DNA from: Candidatus Brocadia sp.
Lineage (GTDB): Bacteria; Planctomycetota; Brocadiia; Brocadiales; Brocadiaceae
Direction of reading: 5' to 3'
Assembly (NCBI GenBank): GCA_030837935.1
Contig: JAUQXU010000474.1
Span: 1-26,092 of the forward strand
DNA: 26,092 nt
This document shows positions 1 to 7,565 of the stretch, one piece after another. The notes under the pieces were generated by a model, which was not told the origin of the DNA, made no database searches, and saw nothing but the letters and a program-made list of their open reading frames with translations. The stretch's first letter is position 1; each line of letters begins with the position of its first letter. The position numbers and the translations under genes are program-made.

Positions 1-48
1 GAAGAGGAAGAGATCAGGATAGAGATCGAAAAAATAGTTGAAGTTTAA
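1..48 (+). CDS. C-terminal end of an unidentified protein (partial)
   Basis: Frame 1 is open from the left edge to a TAA at 46-48 and encodes 15 residues, EEEEIRIEIEKIVEV, a charged helical tail. The gene starts outside the window. Too little is present to name a family. It could also be a chance open frame, because 15 codons prove little. The 102 bases that follow, up to the next start codon, show no other gene. Confidence 0.3.
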   Translation, partial: EEEEIRIEIEKIVEV

Positions 49-150
49 GTCAATCTGCCTTTTAAATGCTGTATGTCTTTAGCAAATGCTGCTGTGTAGT
101 GCCAGGGATTTCAATTTCTCTTCATTAGAGGAAAATGACGAGAATAGACT

Positions 151-2202
151 ATGAACAAACGGGATAAAACAAAGAAGGATCTCGGAGTTGAAAATAAAGA
201 GCTTCGTGTGCAACCGAAAGAAACAGAACGGAAGCACGATGAAGAGTTCGTAACTGCTGAATGCCTGATACACTCGGTCCTGGATCAATCGACAGATGCC
301 ATTGTGCTGTGCGATATACATGGCCTGATCATTCGCGCCAGTAAAACCGTCCATGCCATCTGTAACAGAGACCCGTTGTTCCAGCCGTTTGAAACCATCT
401 TTCCGGTTCGACTTAAAGGCGAAGGGCAAATTGACACGAATTTCCGTGTTGCTGACGTTTTATGTGGCAAAATTTTTCGCGGTATTGAGGTGAGTCTAAA
501 CTATTCCTCCTCCGCTCATGAGAATGATAATAAAATATTCAGTCTGCTTCTCAGCGCTTCCCTGTTGCTGAATCCACAGGACGCAGTAGCCGGTTGCATT
601 ATTACATTAACTGACATCACTGAGTCCAAGCGGATTAAACGGCGTAAAAACGTGTTGTATGCCACTACTCAGGTATTAGCAGAGTCCGCCACGTGTAAAG
701 AAGTCATCCCAAAAATTCTTCAATCCATATGTGAGAGTCTGGAATGGGATTTAGGCGCGTTCTGGACTATGGACATAAAAACCAACGAGCTGCGTTGTGC
801 CGAAGTCTGGCATAAGCCATCAGTGAAGGTTCCGGAGTTTGAAGCACTTACGCGACATACCGCCTTTTCTCCCGGTGTCGGGTTGCCAGGCAGTGTTTAC
901 GCTCATAGAAAACCCCTCTGGATTACCAGCGTTGTTTCTGATACAAACTTTCCCCGGGCTCCAGTTGCTGCTAAAGAGGGATTGCAGGGGGCTTTTGGTT
1001 TCCCTATTTTGAGTGGAAATACTATACTTGGTATAATCGAATTTTTCAGCCACGCAATACAGCCGCCCGATGAAGACTTACTCAAGATGATGGCATCTAT
1101 CGGTGGCCAGATCGGTCAGTTCATCGAGAGAAAACAATCGGAAGATGCCCTGAAGCGCAGAATAGACTTTGAAAAGACCGTTGCAAGTATTTCCACAAGA
1201 TTTGTTGCCCTTTCAGACTTTAATAATGCTGTTTCTAAATCACTGGCCGATGCCGGCCGTTTAAGTGAAGCGGGGAGGGCGTACCTCTTTCAGTTTCGTG
1301 ATAACGGTACTATTATGGACAACACCCATGAATGGTGTGGCGAAGGGGTTACCCCCGAAATGCAGCATCTCCAAAATCTCCCCTCTGCAATGTTCCCCTG
1401 GTTGATGGAGAACTTACATGACGGCAGTACAATCCATATTGCCGATGCCTCTAAAATGCCCCCAGAGGCCGCTGCTGAAAGGAAGGAATTTGAGAGAGCG
1501 GGTATCAAGGCGATATTGATCCTGCCGGTATATGCTGAAAAGGACCTGGTCGGCTTCATTGGTTTCGATAATGTCGTTACTGTTGGCACATGGCATGAAG
1601 AAGATATAATCCTGTTGCACATCACGGCAGAGATTATAGGAACTGCGATTGCGCGCAAGCAGTCGGAAGCTCGTATTACCTACATGGCCTATCACGATAC
1701 CCTCACCGACTTGCCTAACCGCAATCTATTTCAGGATCGTCTGCATGTGTCACTGGTCCATGCTAAGCGTAATGAGAAGATGGTGGCTGTTATGGTCCTT
1801 GACCTGGATCACTTCAAAACCATTAATGACACGCTGGGGCACCAGATAGGTGATTTACTGCTTAAGAAGGTTGCCGGGAGGCTGAAGCGATGTGTGCGTG
1901 AGGGAGATACGGTTGCCCGGACAGGTGGCGATGAATTTACGATCGTCCTCCCTGATCTTGTGCATGCACTGAACACGATCATCGTCGCAACGAAAATTAT
2001 TGATGCACTAAACCTACCCTTCAAACTCGAAGGCCATGAAATCCACACCACTACGAGCATTGGCATCAGTCTTTATCCACTTGATGCTGATACCACAGAA
2101 GACTTGATCAAAAAGGCAGACATTGCCATGTACCTTTCCAAGGCGCGTGGCAAAAATACCTACCGCTTCTACAAGACTGATATGAATACCATGTATAAAT
2201 AG
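151..2202 (+). CDS. PAS-GAF-GAF-GGDEF sensor diguanylate cyclase
   Basis: A 683-residue soluble signalling protein predicted to make cyclic di-GMP from two GTP. After a charged N-terminus there is a PAS-like domain (about 39-158), two GAF domains (about 168-335 and 337-505) and a GGDEF domain (about 507-675). The active-site GGDEF motif is intact at 592-596. An RxxD inhibitory site (REGD, 583-586) lies at the usual distance upstream, so product inhibition is likely. No transmembrane segment is seen, so the input is probably cytoplasmic. The C-terminus stops at FYKTDMN, the point where many relatives continue into an EAL phosphodiesterase domain; no EAL remnant is visible in the 140 bases downstream. 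The start is the first ATG of the frame; the nearest purine-rich stretch (GAGG, 128-131) is rather far away, so the start is moderately sure. Confidence 0.9.
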   Translation: MNKRDKTKKDLGVENKELRVQPKETERKHDEEFVTAECLIHSVLDQSTDAIVLCDIHGLIIRASKTVHAICNRDPLFQPFETIFPVRLKGEGQIDTNFRVADVLCGKIFRGIEVSLNYSSSAHENDNKIFSLLLSASLLLNPQDAVAGCIITLTDITESKRIKRRKNVLYATTQVLAESATCKEVIPKILQSICESLEWDLGAFWTMDIKTNELRCAEVWHKPSVKVPEFEALTRHTAFSPGVGLPGSVYAHRKPLWITSVVSDTNFPRAPVAAKEGLQGAFGFPILSGNTILGIIEFFSHAIQPPDEDLLKMMASIGGQIGQFIERKQSEDALKRRIDFEKTVASISTRFVALSDFNNAVSKSLADAGRLSEAGRAYLFQFRDNGTIMDNTHEWCGEGVTPEMQHLQNLPSAMFPWLMENLHDGSTIHIADASKMPPEAAAERKEFERAGIKAILILPVYAEKDLVGFIGFDNVVTVGTWHEEDIILLHITAEIIGTAIARKQSEARITYMAYHDTLTDLPNRNLFQDRLHVSLVHAKRNEKMVAVMVLDLDHFKTINDTLGHQIGDLLLKKVAGRLKRCVREGDTVARTGGDEFTIVLPDLVHALNTIIVATKIIDALNLPFKLEGHEIHTTTSIGISLYPLDADTTEDLIKKADIAMYLSKARGKNTYRFYKTDMNTMYK

Positions 2203-2344
2203 AAATGGTTGATCGGGTAATTTTTAATATACCCTTAGTAAGCCAGAACCAAAGAGGCTTTATAATTTTAAAACCCCTGTCACAAATTCCAGATATCATA
2301 TATTTGTATTTGATAATTCTTCAGATTCGTGATAGAGTAATTTC

Positions 2345-3394
2345 ATGAAAGACAGAGCATCGACACTTCAACAAAAACCATACCTTTTAAAATACCGGTT
2401 TTTCCCATTCAGTGAATACCTGAAGGAACATTTTTCTTATAAAGTGCATAAGATACCGCTTCATGCTGGTTTTACCTGCCCTAATCGCGACGGCCGTGTA
2501 GCAGTGGGTGGTTGTACCTATTGTATCAATGAAAGTTTTAGCCCCAATGTCAAAGGACCGTCTCTTCCTATAAAGGAACAAATTGAAAAGGGCAAGGCAT
2601 TTCATAAAAAGAGATATGGGGCAGAAAAATTTATCGCTTATTTTCAGTCTTTTACAAATACCTACGCCGATGTCGAAACATTAAAATCCTGCTATGAAGA
2701 GGCACTTCATGACACGGATGTTGTAGGAATTTCTATTGGCACGAGACCCGATTGCATCACGGATGATATTCTCAGCCTTATCAACGGGTATACAAAAAAA
2801 TATCACGTCTGGATCGAATATGGACTCCAATCCATACACGACAAGACTTTAGATCGGATCAACCGGGGGCATAATTCCAGGATATTTTTGGATGCCATAC
2901 AGCGCACAAAAAAAACTTGCATCAATATATGCGTTCATGTTATTTTAGGTCTGCCTGGTGAAACGAGAGAGGACATGATGGAAACAGCTGGGGCTGTTGC
3001 AAGGTTGGGTATACAGGGTATAAAACTTCATCATTTATATGTAGCTAAAAATACGGCGTTGGCTGAAGAGTATTTTCAAGACAAGGTACAGACATTAGAC
3101 ATGAATACCTATACCCAGATTGCAGCTGACTTTTTAGAGCGTATTCCATCGGATGTTACTGTACAGCGGCTCGTAGGCGACACGCACGGCAATTTTCTTA
3201 TATCACCCATATGGAAGGCCAGTAAGGCAGAGATTACCTGTGGGATAACGCGGGAATTAGAACGGAGAGGCACCTGTCAGGGTTCACGATGTAACGTATC
3301 GTCGTCTGTGATGAATTATTCGTCTTCATTCCCAGTGCAAAACATACAGGGACACGTTGCGGAAAAGTCAAACTTGCATACCATAGAAATATAA
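2345..3394 (+). CDS. Radical SAM protein, YhcC / TIGR01212 type
   Basis: A 349-residue radical S-adenosylmethionine protein. Near residue 45 it has the atypical cluster motif of the YhcC group: a Cys in TCPNRDG, then after a Gly-rich loop CTYC. These cysteines would hold the [4Fe-4S] cluster that cleaves SAM. The motif FQSFTNTY, the stretch SIGTRPDC and the segment LGLPGETREDM are further hallmarks of this group. The substrate of the family is not established. The conserved part ends near residue 311 (RRGTCQG), where relatives of about 310 residues stop. The last 38 residues look unconserved and run to within 1 nt of the tRNA gene, so the native stop may have been lost. The Shine-Dalgarno signal is weak. 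Confidence 0.88.
   Translation: MKDRASTLQQKPYLLKYRFFPFSEYLKEHFSYKVHKIPLHAGFTCPNRDGRVAVGGCTYCINESFSPNVKGPSLPIKEQIEKGKAFHKKRYGAEKFIAYFQSFTNTYADVETLKSCYEEALHDTDVVGISIGTRPDCITDDILSLINGYTKKYHVWIEYGLQSIHDKTLDRINRGHNSRIFLDAIQRTKKTCINICVHVILGLPGETREDMMETAGAVARLGIQGIKLHHLYVAKNTALAEEYFQDKVQTLDMNTYTQIAADFLERIPSDVTVQRLVGDTHGNFLISPIWKASKAEITCGITRELERRGTCQGSRCNVSSSVMNYSSSFPVQNIQGHVAEKSNLHTIEI
3357..3384 (+). promoter_or_regulatory. Possible internal promoter for tRNA-Gly
   Basis: TTGCGG at 3357-3362 and TACCAT at 3379-3384 are 16 bases apart and match the sigma-70 boxes at 4 of 6 positions each. Transcription would start just before the tRNA at 3396. The site lies inside the 3' end of the radical SAM gene. 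The match is weak; read-through from the upstream gene is the alternative. Confidence 0.22.
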
Positions 3395-3395
3395 A

Positions 3396-3469
3396 GCGGG
3401 CGTAATTCAGTGGCAGAATACCAGCTTCCCAAGCTGGGTATGAGGGTTCGATTCCCTTCGCCCGCTCCA
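3396..3469 (+). tRNA. tRNA-Gly (anticodon CCC)
   Basis: A complete cloverleaf can be folded by eye. The acceptor stem GCGGGCG pairs with CGCCCGC. The D stem is ATTC/GAAT. The anticodon stem CCAGC/GCTGG encloses the loop TTCCCAA, giving anticodon CCC for glycine GGG codons. The T arm carries GGTTCGATTCC. The discriminator base is T, usual for bacterial tRNA-Gly, and CCA (3467-3469) is encoded. The gene begins 2 nt after the TAA of the radical SAM gene and ends 63 bases before the next start codon, so it is probably part of a mixed mRNA/tRNA transcript. Confidence 0.97.
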
Positions 3470-3532
3470 TTTTTGATTTAGGGGAATCAGCTCAAAATAA
3501 CCAATTCGCAGAATTATGGAGGAATAAATAAT

Positions 3533-4051
3533 ATGATACTTCCTTTGCAAATTACATCTCGCAATTTAGAACTCACCGAACCGATCGAAACGAATATCCG
3601 TGAACATGCCGGGAATTTAGATAAGTATTACAGCAGGATCATGAGCTGTAGGGTCACTGTAGAGGCAATTCCTAACAGGTCACTATACAACGTACATGTC
3701 GACATGACAGTTCCTGGTTCAGAACTGGTGGTAAAACTCGATCCAAACACAGACCTCTATATTGCAATAAGAGATGCCTTTCATGATGCGCGTCGCAAGC
3801 TGGAGGATTTTGCCAGGAGGCAGCGTGGCGATGTGAAACACCATGAGCAATCACCACAGGGACGGATAAAAGCCCTGTTTTCAGATAAGGGCTATGGTTT
3901 TCTTACCACAGTGGATGGCCGCGAGGTCTATTTTCATGAACACAGCGTGCAGAACCATAAATTTAAAGAGCTGTCGGTCGGAATGGAGGTGCGTTTTGGT
4001 GAAGAAATGGGTGAAAAAGGGCCACAGGCCACGTATGTGAAAGTGATATAA
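3533..4051 (+). CDS. Ribosome hibernation factor (HPF/RaiA) fused to a cold-shock domain
   Basis: A 172-residue cytoplasmic protein with two RNA-facing domains. Residues 1 to about 100 form an S30AE/HPF-RaiA fold (ITSRNLELTEPI start; DLYIAIRDAFHDARRKLEDF helix), which in the family binds the 30S decoding centre and silences ribosomes under stress. Residues about 108-172 form a cold-shock/S1-like domain with the RNP1 motif KGYGFL and the RNP2-like motif VYFH. The usual long-HPF C-terminal dimerisation domain is absent and the cold-shock domain stands in its place. A strong GGAGG (3518-3522) supports the ATG chosen. The gene follows tRNA-Gly closely, so it may share that transcript. Confidence 0.93.
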   Translation: MILPLQITSRNLELTEPIETNIREHAGNLDKYYSRIMSCRVTVEAIPNRSLYNVHVDMTVPGSELVVKLDPNTDLYIAIRDAFHDARRKLEDFARRQRGDVKHHEQSPQGRIKALFSDKGYGFLTTVDGREVYFHEHSVQNHKFKELSVGMEVRFGEEMGEKGPQATYVKVI

Positions 4052-4110
4052 ACTCGGCTTTCTTATAAGAATTGATTTTGAAATAATCATTCATTACGGG
4101 CTGTTGTTCT

Positions 4111-4845
4111 ATGGAATTACCACAAAGGGTGTTATGTATTATCATCATTCCTGTGATTATTTTCATTGCTACTGAAGGGGTTAGCAGAGCCAATGACGAT
4201 TGGCAACTGAACGATACACCACCGGAAATGACCGATGATGAAGAGGCCGCGCTCGGAAAACAAGTCGATGACTATATACGATATCAGTTTTACGTGGAGG
4301 ATGATCCGGAATTTAACGAGGCTGTTGACAACATTGTACAAAAGGTTGCTGCTGTATCTGATAGAAATACACTTTCCTTCACGTGCACCATTCTTCAATC
4401 CCCTTCGATCAATGCATTTTCCGCTCCCGGTGGATACATATATCTGACGTACGGCTTATTAAAGTTTGCGCAAACAGAAGATGAGGTGGCAGGAATCGTC
4501 GGCCATGAAGTTGCCCATGCATCTCTGAGACATGCATCAAAATTGTACCATGAGATCATGGAAATCCTTTCCCATCAGGATAAAGGAATTGATGACGCCG
4601 CGAGTTTATTGCTATTAAATAGCCACCTCGAAGAATTCGAACAAGATGCAGATACAACGGGCGTTTTCTATGCTCATAAAGCTGGTTTTAATCCCACCGG
4701 TCTGCTAGACTTTTTGGAAAGACATTTTGCCCTATTGATGCGCAGGAGGATGTTTGGTATGCCAAGTTATGGCGCTACAGCAATGATTGGCACAAGATTA
4801 AACCATTTGCGAGAGTATATATCCAACTTAGAAAAGAAGGAATAA
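4111..4845 (+). CDS. Exported M48-family zinc metalloprotease
   Basis: A 244-residue peptidase of the BepA/Oma1-like M48 group. An N-terminal hydrophobic segment (about 7-20) acts as a signal peptide or signal anchor and places the protein in the periplasm. The zinc site is complete: HEVAH at 132-136, with the third ligand Glu177 in EQDAD. The upstream stretch NAFSAPGGYIYLTYGLL is the conserved strand before the active-site helix. There is no TPR region after the catalytic domain, unlike BepA, and the protein ends soon after it, so it is a minimal form. A role in envelope protein quality control is inferred from the family. The start is the only ATG before the signal sequence; the Shine-Dalgarno signal is poor. 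Confidence 0.9.
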   Translation: MELPQRVLCIIIIPVIIFIATEGVSRANDDWQLNDTPPEMTDDEEAALGKQVDDYIRYQFYVEDDPEFNEAVDNIVQKVAAVSDRNTLSFTCTILQSPSINAFSAPGGYIYLTYGLLKFAQTEDEVAGIVGHEVAHASLRHASKLYHEIMEILSHQDKGIDDAASLLLLNSHLEEFEQDADTTGVFYAHKAGFNPTGLLDFLERHFALLMRRRMFGMPSYGATAMIGTRLNHLREYISNLEKKE

Positions 4846-4969
4846 AAAAAATTGGGTTATTATAGGCATATATTCTTGCAGCAGCATTATAATCCTTCTT
4901 TTTTACGGCAATCAAAAGATACAGAGACTCTTCGTTTTTATCCTTTGTGAGCACCTTGACGCAAAACAT
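4775..4969 (-). CDS. Possible small protein, antisense to the end of the M48 gene
   Basis: A 64-codon frame begins at an ATG (4967-4969) that has a perfect GGAGG (plus-strand CCTCC, 4975-4979) at 5-base spacing, the best ribosome site in this stretch. The N-terminal half (MFCVKVLTKDKNEESLYLLI) looks like a normal folded protein. The C-terminal half is hydrophobic and runs 71 bases into the M48 gene on the other strand. I do not recognise the family. It may be chance, since the C-terminal part is forced by the overlapping gene. Confidence 0.33.
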   Translation of the reverse strand: MFCVKVLTKDKNEESLYLLIAVKKKDYNAAARIYAYNNPIFFIPSFLSWIYTLANGLILCQSLL

Positions 4970-5172
4970 GTATTCCTCCACATACGTTTATACGTTTCAT
5001 GAATAAGTACCCAATGCGGGAAAAATGTATCCGTGAGAAAGTACCGTATGTGTTGTACCACGATGATTTTTTATTTGACAATCCATAATTTTAATATATC
5101 TTGAATTTTTTAGGGTTTTTATAAAGGTTTATTTGATATTTTTACTTTGTTAGCTAAGGAGTTTTAGAGTAT
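4846..5172. other. Intergenic stretch between the M48 gene and the oxidase-like gene
   Basis: A 327-base AT-rich stretch. The left part may code for the small minus-strand protein starting at 4969. The right part carries a likely promoter for the downstream gene (5075-5102). I see no other gene, RNA or clear terminator. Confidence 0.5.
5075..5102 (+). promoter_or_regulatory. Probable sigma-70 promoter of the four-TM protein gene
   Basis: A perfect -35 box TTGACA (5075-5080) is followed after 16 bases by TATCTT (5097-5102, 4 of 6 matches). This gives a leader of about 65 bases with AAGGAG at 5156-5161 before the ATG at 5173. Confidence 0.4.
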
Positions 5173-5562
5173 ATGAGTCCACTTTCTAAAAATTTTGTGC
5201 GTGCAAGCCTGATTTACTTTTTCATTGCAGCTATCCTTGGCACGATAATGATTTCTATGAGGAGCTACCCGGCGCAATTACTCTTCAGTCATGTCCATCT
5301 CAACCTGCTTGGATGGATGTCGATGATGATTTATGGGGTTGGGTACCATATCTTGCCGAGATTTTCAGGAACACCGCTTGCCTACCCAAAAATAGGCAAT
5401 CTTCAATTCTATCTTGCAAATATCGGCCTTGTAGGATTGGTGAGTTTCCGCCCGATTCATCCACTTGCAGAAATTTTTGCAGGTCTGCAAGTAGTTTCTG
5501 CCGGGTTATTTGTATTTAATATCTGGATGAGCCTGATACCACCTAAGCCAGAACCTGAATAG
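5173..5562 (+). CDS. Small four-TM protein resembling heme-copper oxidase subunit I
   Basis: A 129-residue integral membrane protein with four predicted helices (about 10-27, 37-60, 76-92, 98-118). The segment around residues 40-62, HVHLNLLGWMS followed by GYHILPRFSG, resembles the helix of cbb3-type oxidase subunit I and NnrS-like proteins that carries heme-ligating histidines (here His40, His42, His59). At 129 residues it is far too short for a catalytic subunit I of 450 or more. No oxidase subunit II, cytochrome or NorB gene is next to it. It may bind heme or metal, or act as a small sensor or assembly factor. AAGGAG 11 bases upstream supports the start. Family assignment by eye, moderately sure. 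Confidence 0.7.
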   Translation: MSPLSKNFVRASLIYFFIAAILGTIMISMRSYPAQLLFSHVHLNLLGWMSMMIYGVGYHILPRFSGTPLAYPKIGNLQFYLANIGLVGLVSFRPIHPLAEIFAGLQVVSAGLFVFNIWMSLIPPKPEPE

Positions 5563-5638
5563 TCATCTGTAGTTTCAAGTGTTTTCCCGTTTTGAGGCAA
5601 TGCCTCGCTAAAATAATACACAAAGGAGATTTCTTAGA

Positions 5639-7558
5639 ATGTACACGATAGGAATCGATATTGGTTCTATGTCAACCAATGGAGTTCTGATAAATGAGAA
5701 GAAGGAAATCCTTTCCTCAATAATTATACCAACCGGCGCCAGTAGTAAAAAGGCTGCGGATAAAACCTTTCAACTGATACTTACCGAACATAAGCTGTCT
5801 GAACGAGATATCAATTATATTGTTGCTACTGGTTATGGGCGTATAAAGGTACCGTTTGCCAATGAGGTTGTAACGGAAATTACCTGTCATGCAAAGGGGG
5901 CAAATTATTATTTTCCCAGGGCAAGGACTATTATTGATATTGGCGGACAGGATAGTAAGGTCATTAAAGTCGATGCGAATGGAAACGTTCTCGATTTTGT
6001 GATGAATGACAAATGCGCTGCCGGAACTGGTCGGTTCCTGGAAGTTATGGCAAGGACACTGGAGATAGACCTGGAGGACATGGGGGGGCTTTCGCTGAAC
6101 GGAAAGGATAATGTTTCCGTTAGTAGCCTCTGCACAGTCTTTGCGGAATCAGAGGTGGTGTCCCTTATCGGAGCAGACCACAAAACGCCCGATATTTGCA
6201 GGGCATTGCATATCTCAATTGCCAAACGCATCACAGCTCAGGTAAAACGGGTCGGGTTGGAAGAAGAGATTGTTATGACCGGCGGTGTTGCAAAAAATAT
6301 TGGTGTTGTGACGGAGTTAGAGAAAAATCTCGGTTGTAAAATCAAGATATCAGAAGAACCGCAAATCAACGGGGCGCTTGGGGCGGCTTTGATCGCGCTG
6401 GAAAAGGCGCGATTAAAGACCAATATCCCTGTGTCAGTATCCAGTTCCGGAAATGACTCAGCCGAAGCATCCATGATAGAGTTTTCCGTTGAAGATCATA
6501 CATTGCCAAAGATCGGGTATTTTTGTTCCTACACCCCTGTGGAACTTATTCGTGCTGCCGGATTTCATCCGGTCAGGATCAAGGGGGCCGAAAAAGAATC
6601 GTGCTCTGCCAATGAAGTCCTGTGCGGAAATATCTGTCCTTACATCAAGGCCGTTGTTGATCAAAAAATCAATGGTAACCTGGAAGATTTTAAAGGAATG
6701 GTATTTGTCAACTCGTGTGACGGGATGCGCAGGCTTTATGATGCATGGGTGAAATTAGACGAAGGGAAAAAGGCGTTTAACTATATTTTGGATATTCCAA
6801 AAAATACCGATGATGCCGCAGTTTTTTATTACGCAAACCTGCTCAAAAACTTCAAAGAAAAACTGGAAACCTTTTTTACGCTCAAAATTAATCAGGATGA
6901 TATTCATCAGAGTATCACCCTATACAATTCGGTGAGGGAAAAGGTCCGGGTGTTTTTACAAAAATACTGGAGTGGATATATTGGACAATCCGGATACGAG
7001 ATATTTTCCCTGTTGAAAAAGGGTGCCAATGCAGTGCCCGAAAAATTCCAGATTTATTTGACCCACCTGATGAAACAAAGGGAAGACGTGCGTGATACGC
7101 GGGACATACCCAGGCTCTTCGTATGGGGTAGTATTATGGAAAACGAAAAGATTATGAAGATTATAGAAGATGCGGGTGCCAAGGTGGTTGCAGAAGATTT
7201 ATGCAATGGCAGCCGTTACTTTGATGCCCAAATTCATGTGAGCGACGACCCCATCCTGTCAATTGCCAAGAGATATATCTTGCGATCGCCATGCTCTCGT
7301 ATGGTTAACATCTTTGACAGGATCAATAGAGTACTGACCACCATGCAGGAAAAATCAATTCATGGGGCGATTTATCACACGCTAAAATTTTGCGATCATA
7401 ATCTCATGGATTATCCGATGATAAAAAAGACATTTCACGAGAAGAATATTCCACTCCTTCATCTCAATTGCGATTATACCCTTAGCAGTGAAGGGCAAAT
7501 CAAAACACGGGTTGAGGCATTTCTCGAACAATTAACCAGTACTTCCAGGAAAGAGTAA
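5639..7558 (+). CDS. 2-hydroxyacyl-CoA dehydratase activase fused to a dehydratase-like subunit
   Basis: A 639-residue fusion. Residues 1 to about 255 are a BadF/BadG/BcrA/BcrD-type ATPase of the ASKHA fold: the phosphate-binding loop GIDIGSMSTNG, DIGGQDSK (100-107), and two cysteines, Cys126 in CAAGTGRF and Cys165 in SLCTVFAE, which in the family bridge a [4Fe-4S] cluster between two subunits. Residues about 290-639 match the HgdB-like dehydratase/double-cubane family (KIGYFCSYTPVELIRAAG; Cys-rich CGNICPY; NSCDGMRRLYD). ATP hydrolysis in the first part would drive low-potential electron transfer to an iron-sulfur subunit. The next gene encodes a second such subunit 7 bases downstream. The substrate cannot be told; both a hydroxyacyl-CoA dehydratase and a double-cubane reductase are possible. 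Confidence 0.88.
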   Translation: MYTIGIDIGSMSTNGVLINEKKEILSSIIIPTGASSKKAADKTFQLILTEHKLSERDINYIVATGYGRIKVPFANEVVTEITCHAKGANYYFPRARTIIDIGGQDSKVIKVDANGNVLDFVMNDKCAAGTGRFLEVMARTLEIDLEDMGGLSLNGKDNVSVSSLCTVFAESEVVSLIGADHKTPDICRALHISIAKRITAQVKRVGLEEEIVMTGGVAKNIGVVTELEKNLGCKIKISEEPQINGALGAALIALEKARLKTNIPVSVSSSGNDSAEASMIEFSVEDHTLPKIGYFCSYTPVELIRAAGFHPVRIKGAEKESCSANEVLCGNICPYIKAVVDQKINGNLEDFKGMVFVNSCDGMRRLYDAWVKLDEGKKAFNYILDIPKNTDDAAVFYYANLLKNFKEKLETFFTLKINQDDIHQSITLYNSVREKVRVFLQKYWSGYIGQSGYEIFSLLKKGANAVPEKFQIYLTHLMKQREDVRDTRDIPRLFVWGSIMENEKIMKIIEDAGAKVVAEDLCNGSRYFDAQIHVSDDPILSIAKRYILRSPCSRMVNIFDRINRVLTTMQEKSIHGAIYHTLKFCDHNLMDYPMIKKTFHEKNIPLLHLNCDYTLSSEGQIKTRVEAFLEQLTSTSRKE

Positions 7559-7565
7559 GTGAGAC

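Noticed and set aside
2203..2344. Remnant EAL domain after the diguanylate cyclase
   Set aside because: All frames were read for EAL-type motifs and none was found; the protein simply ends after GGDEF.
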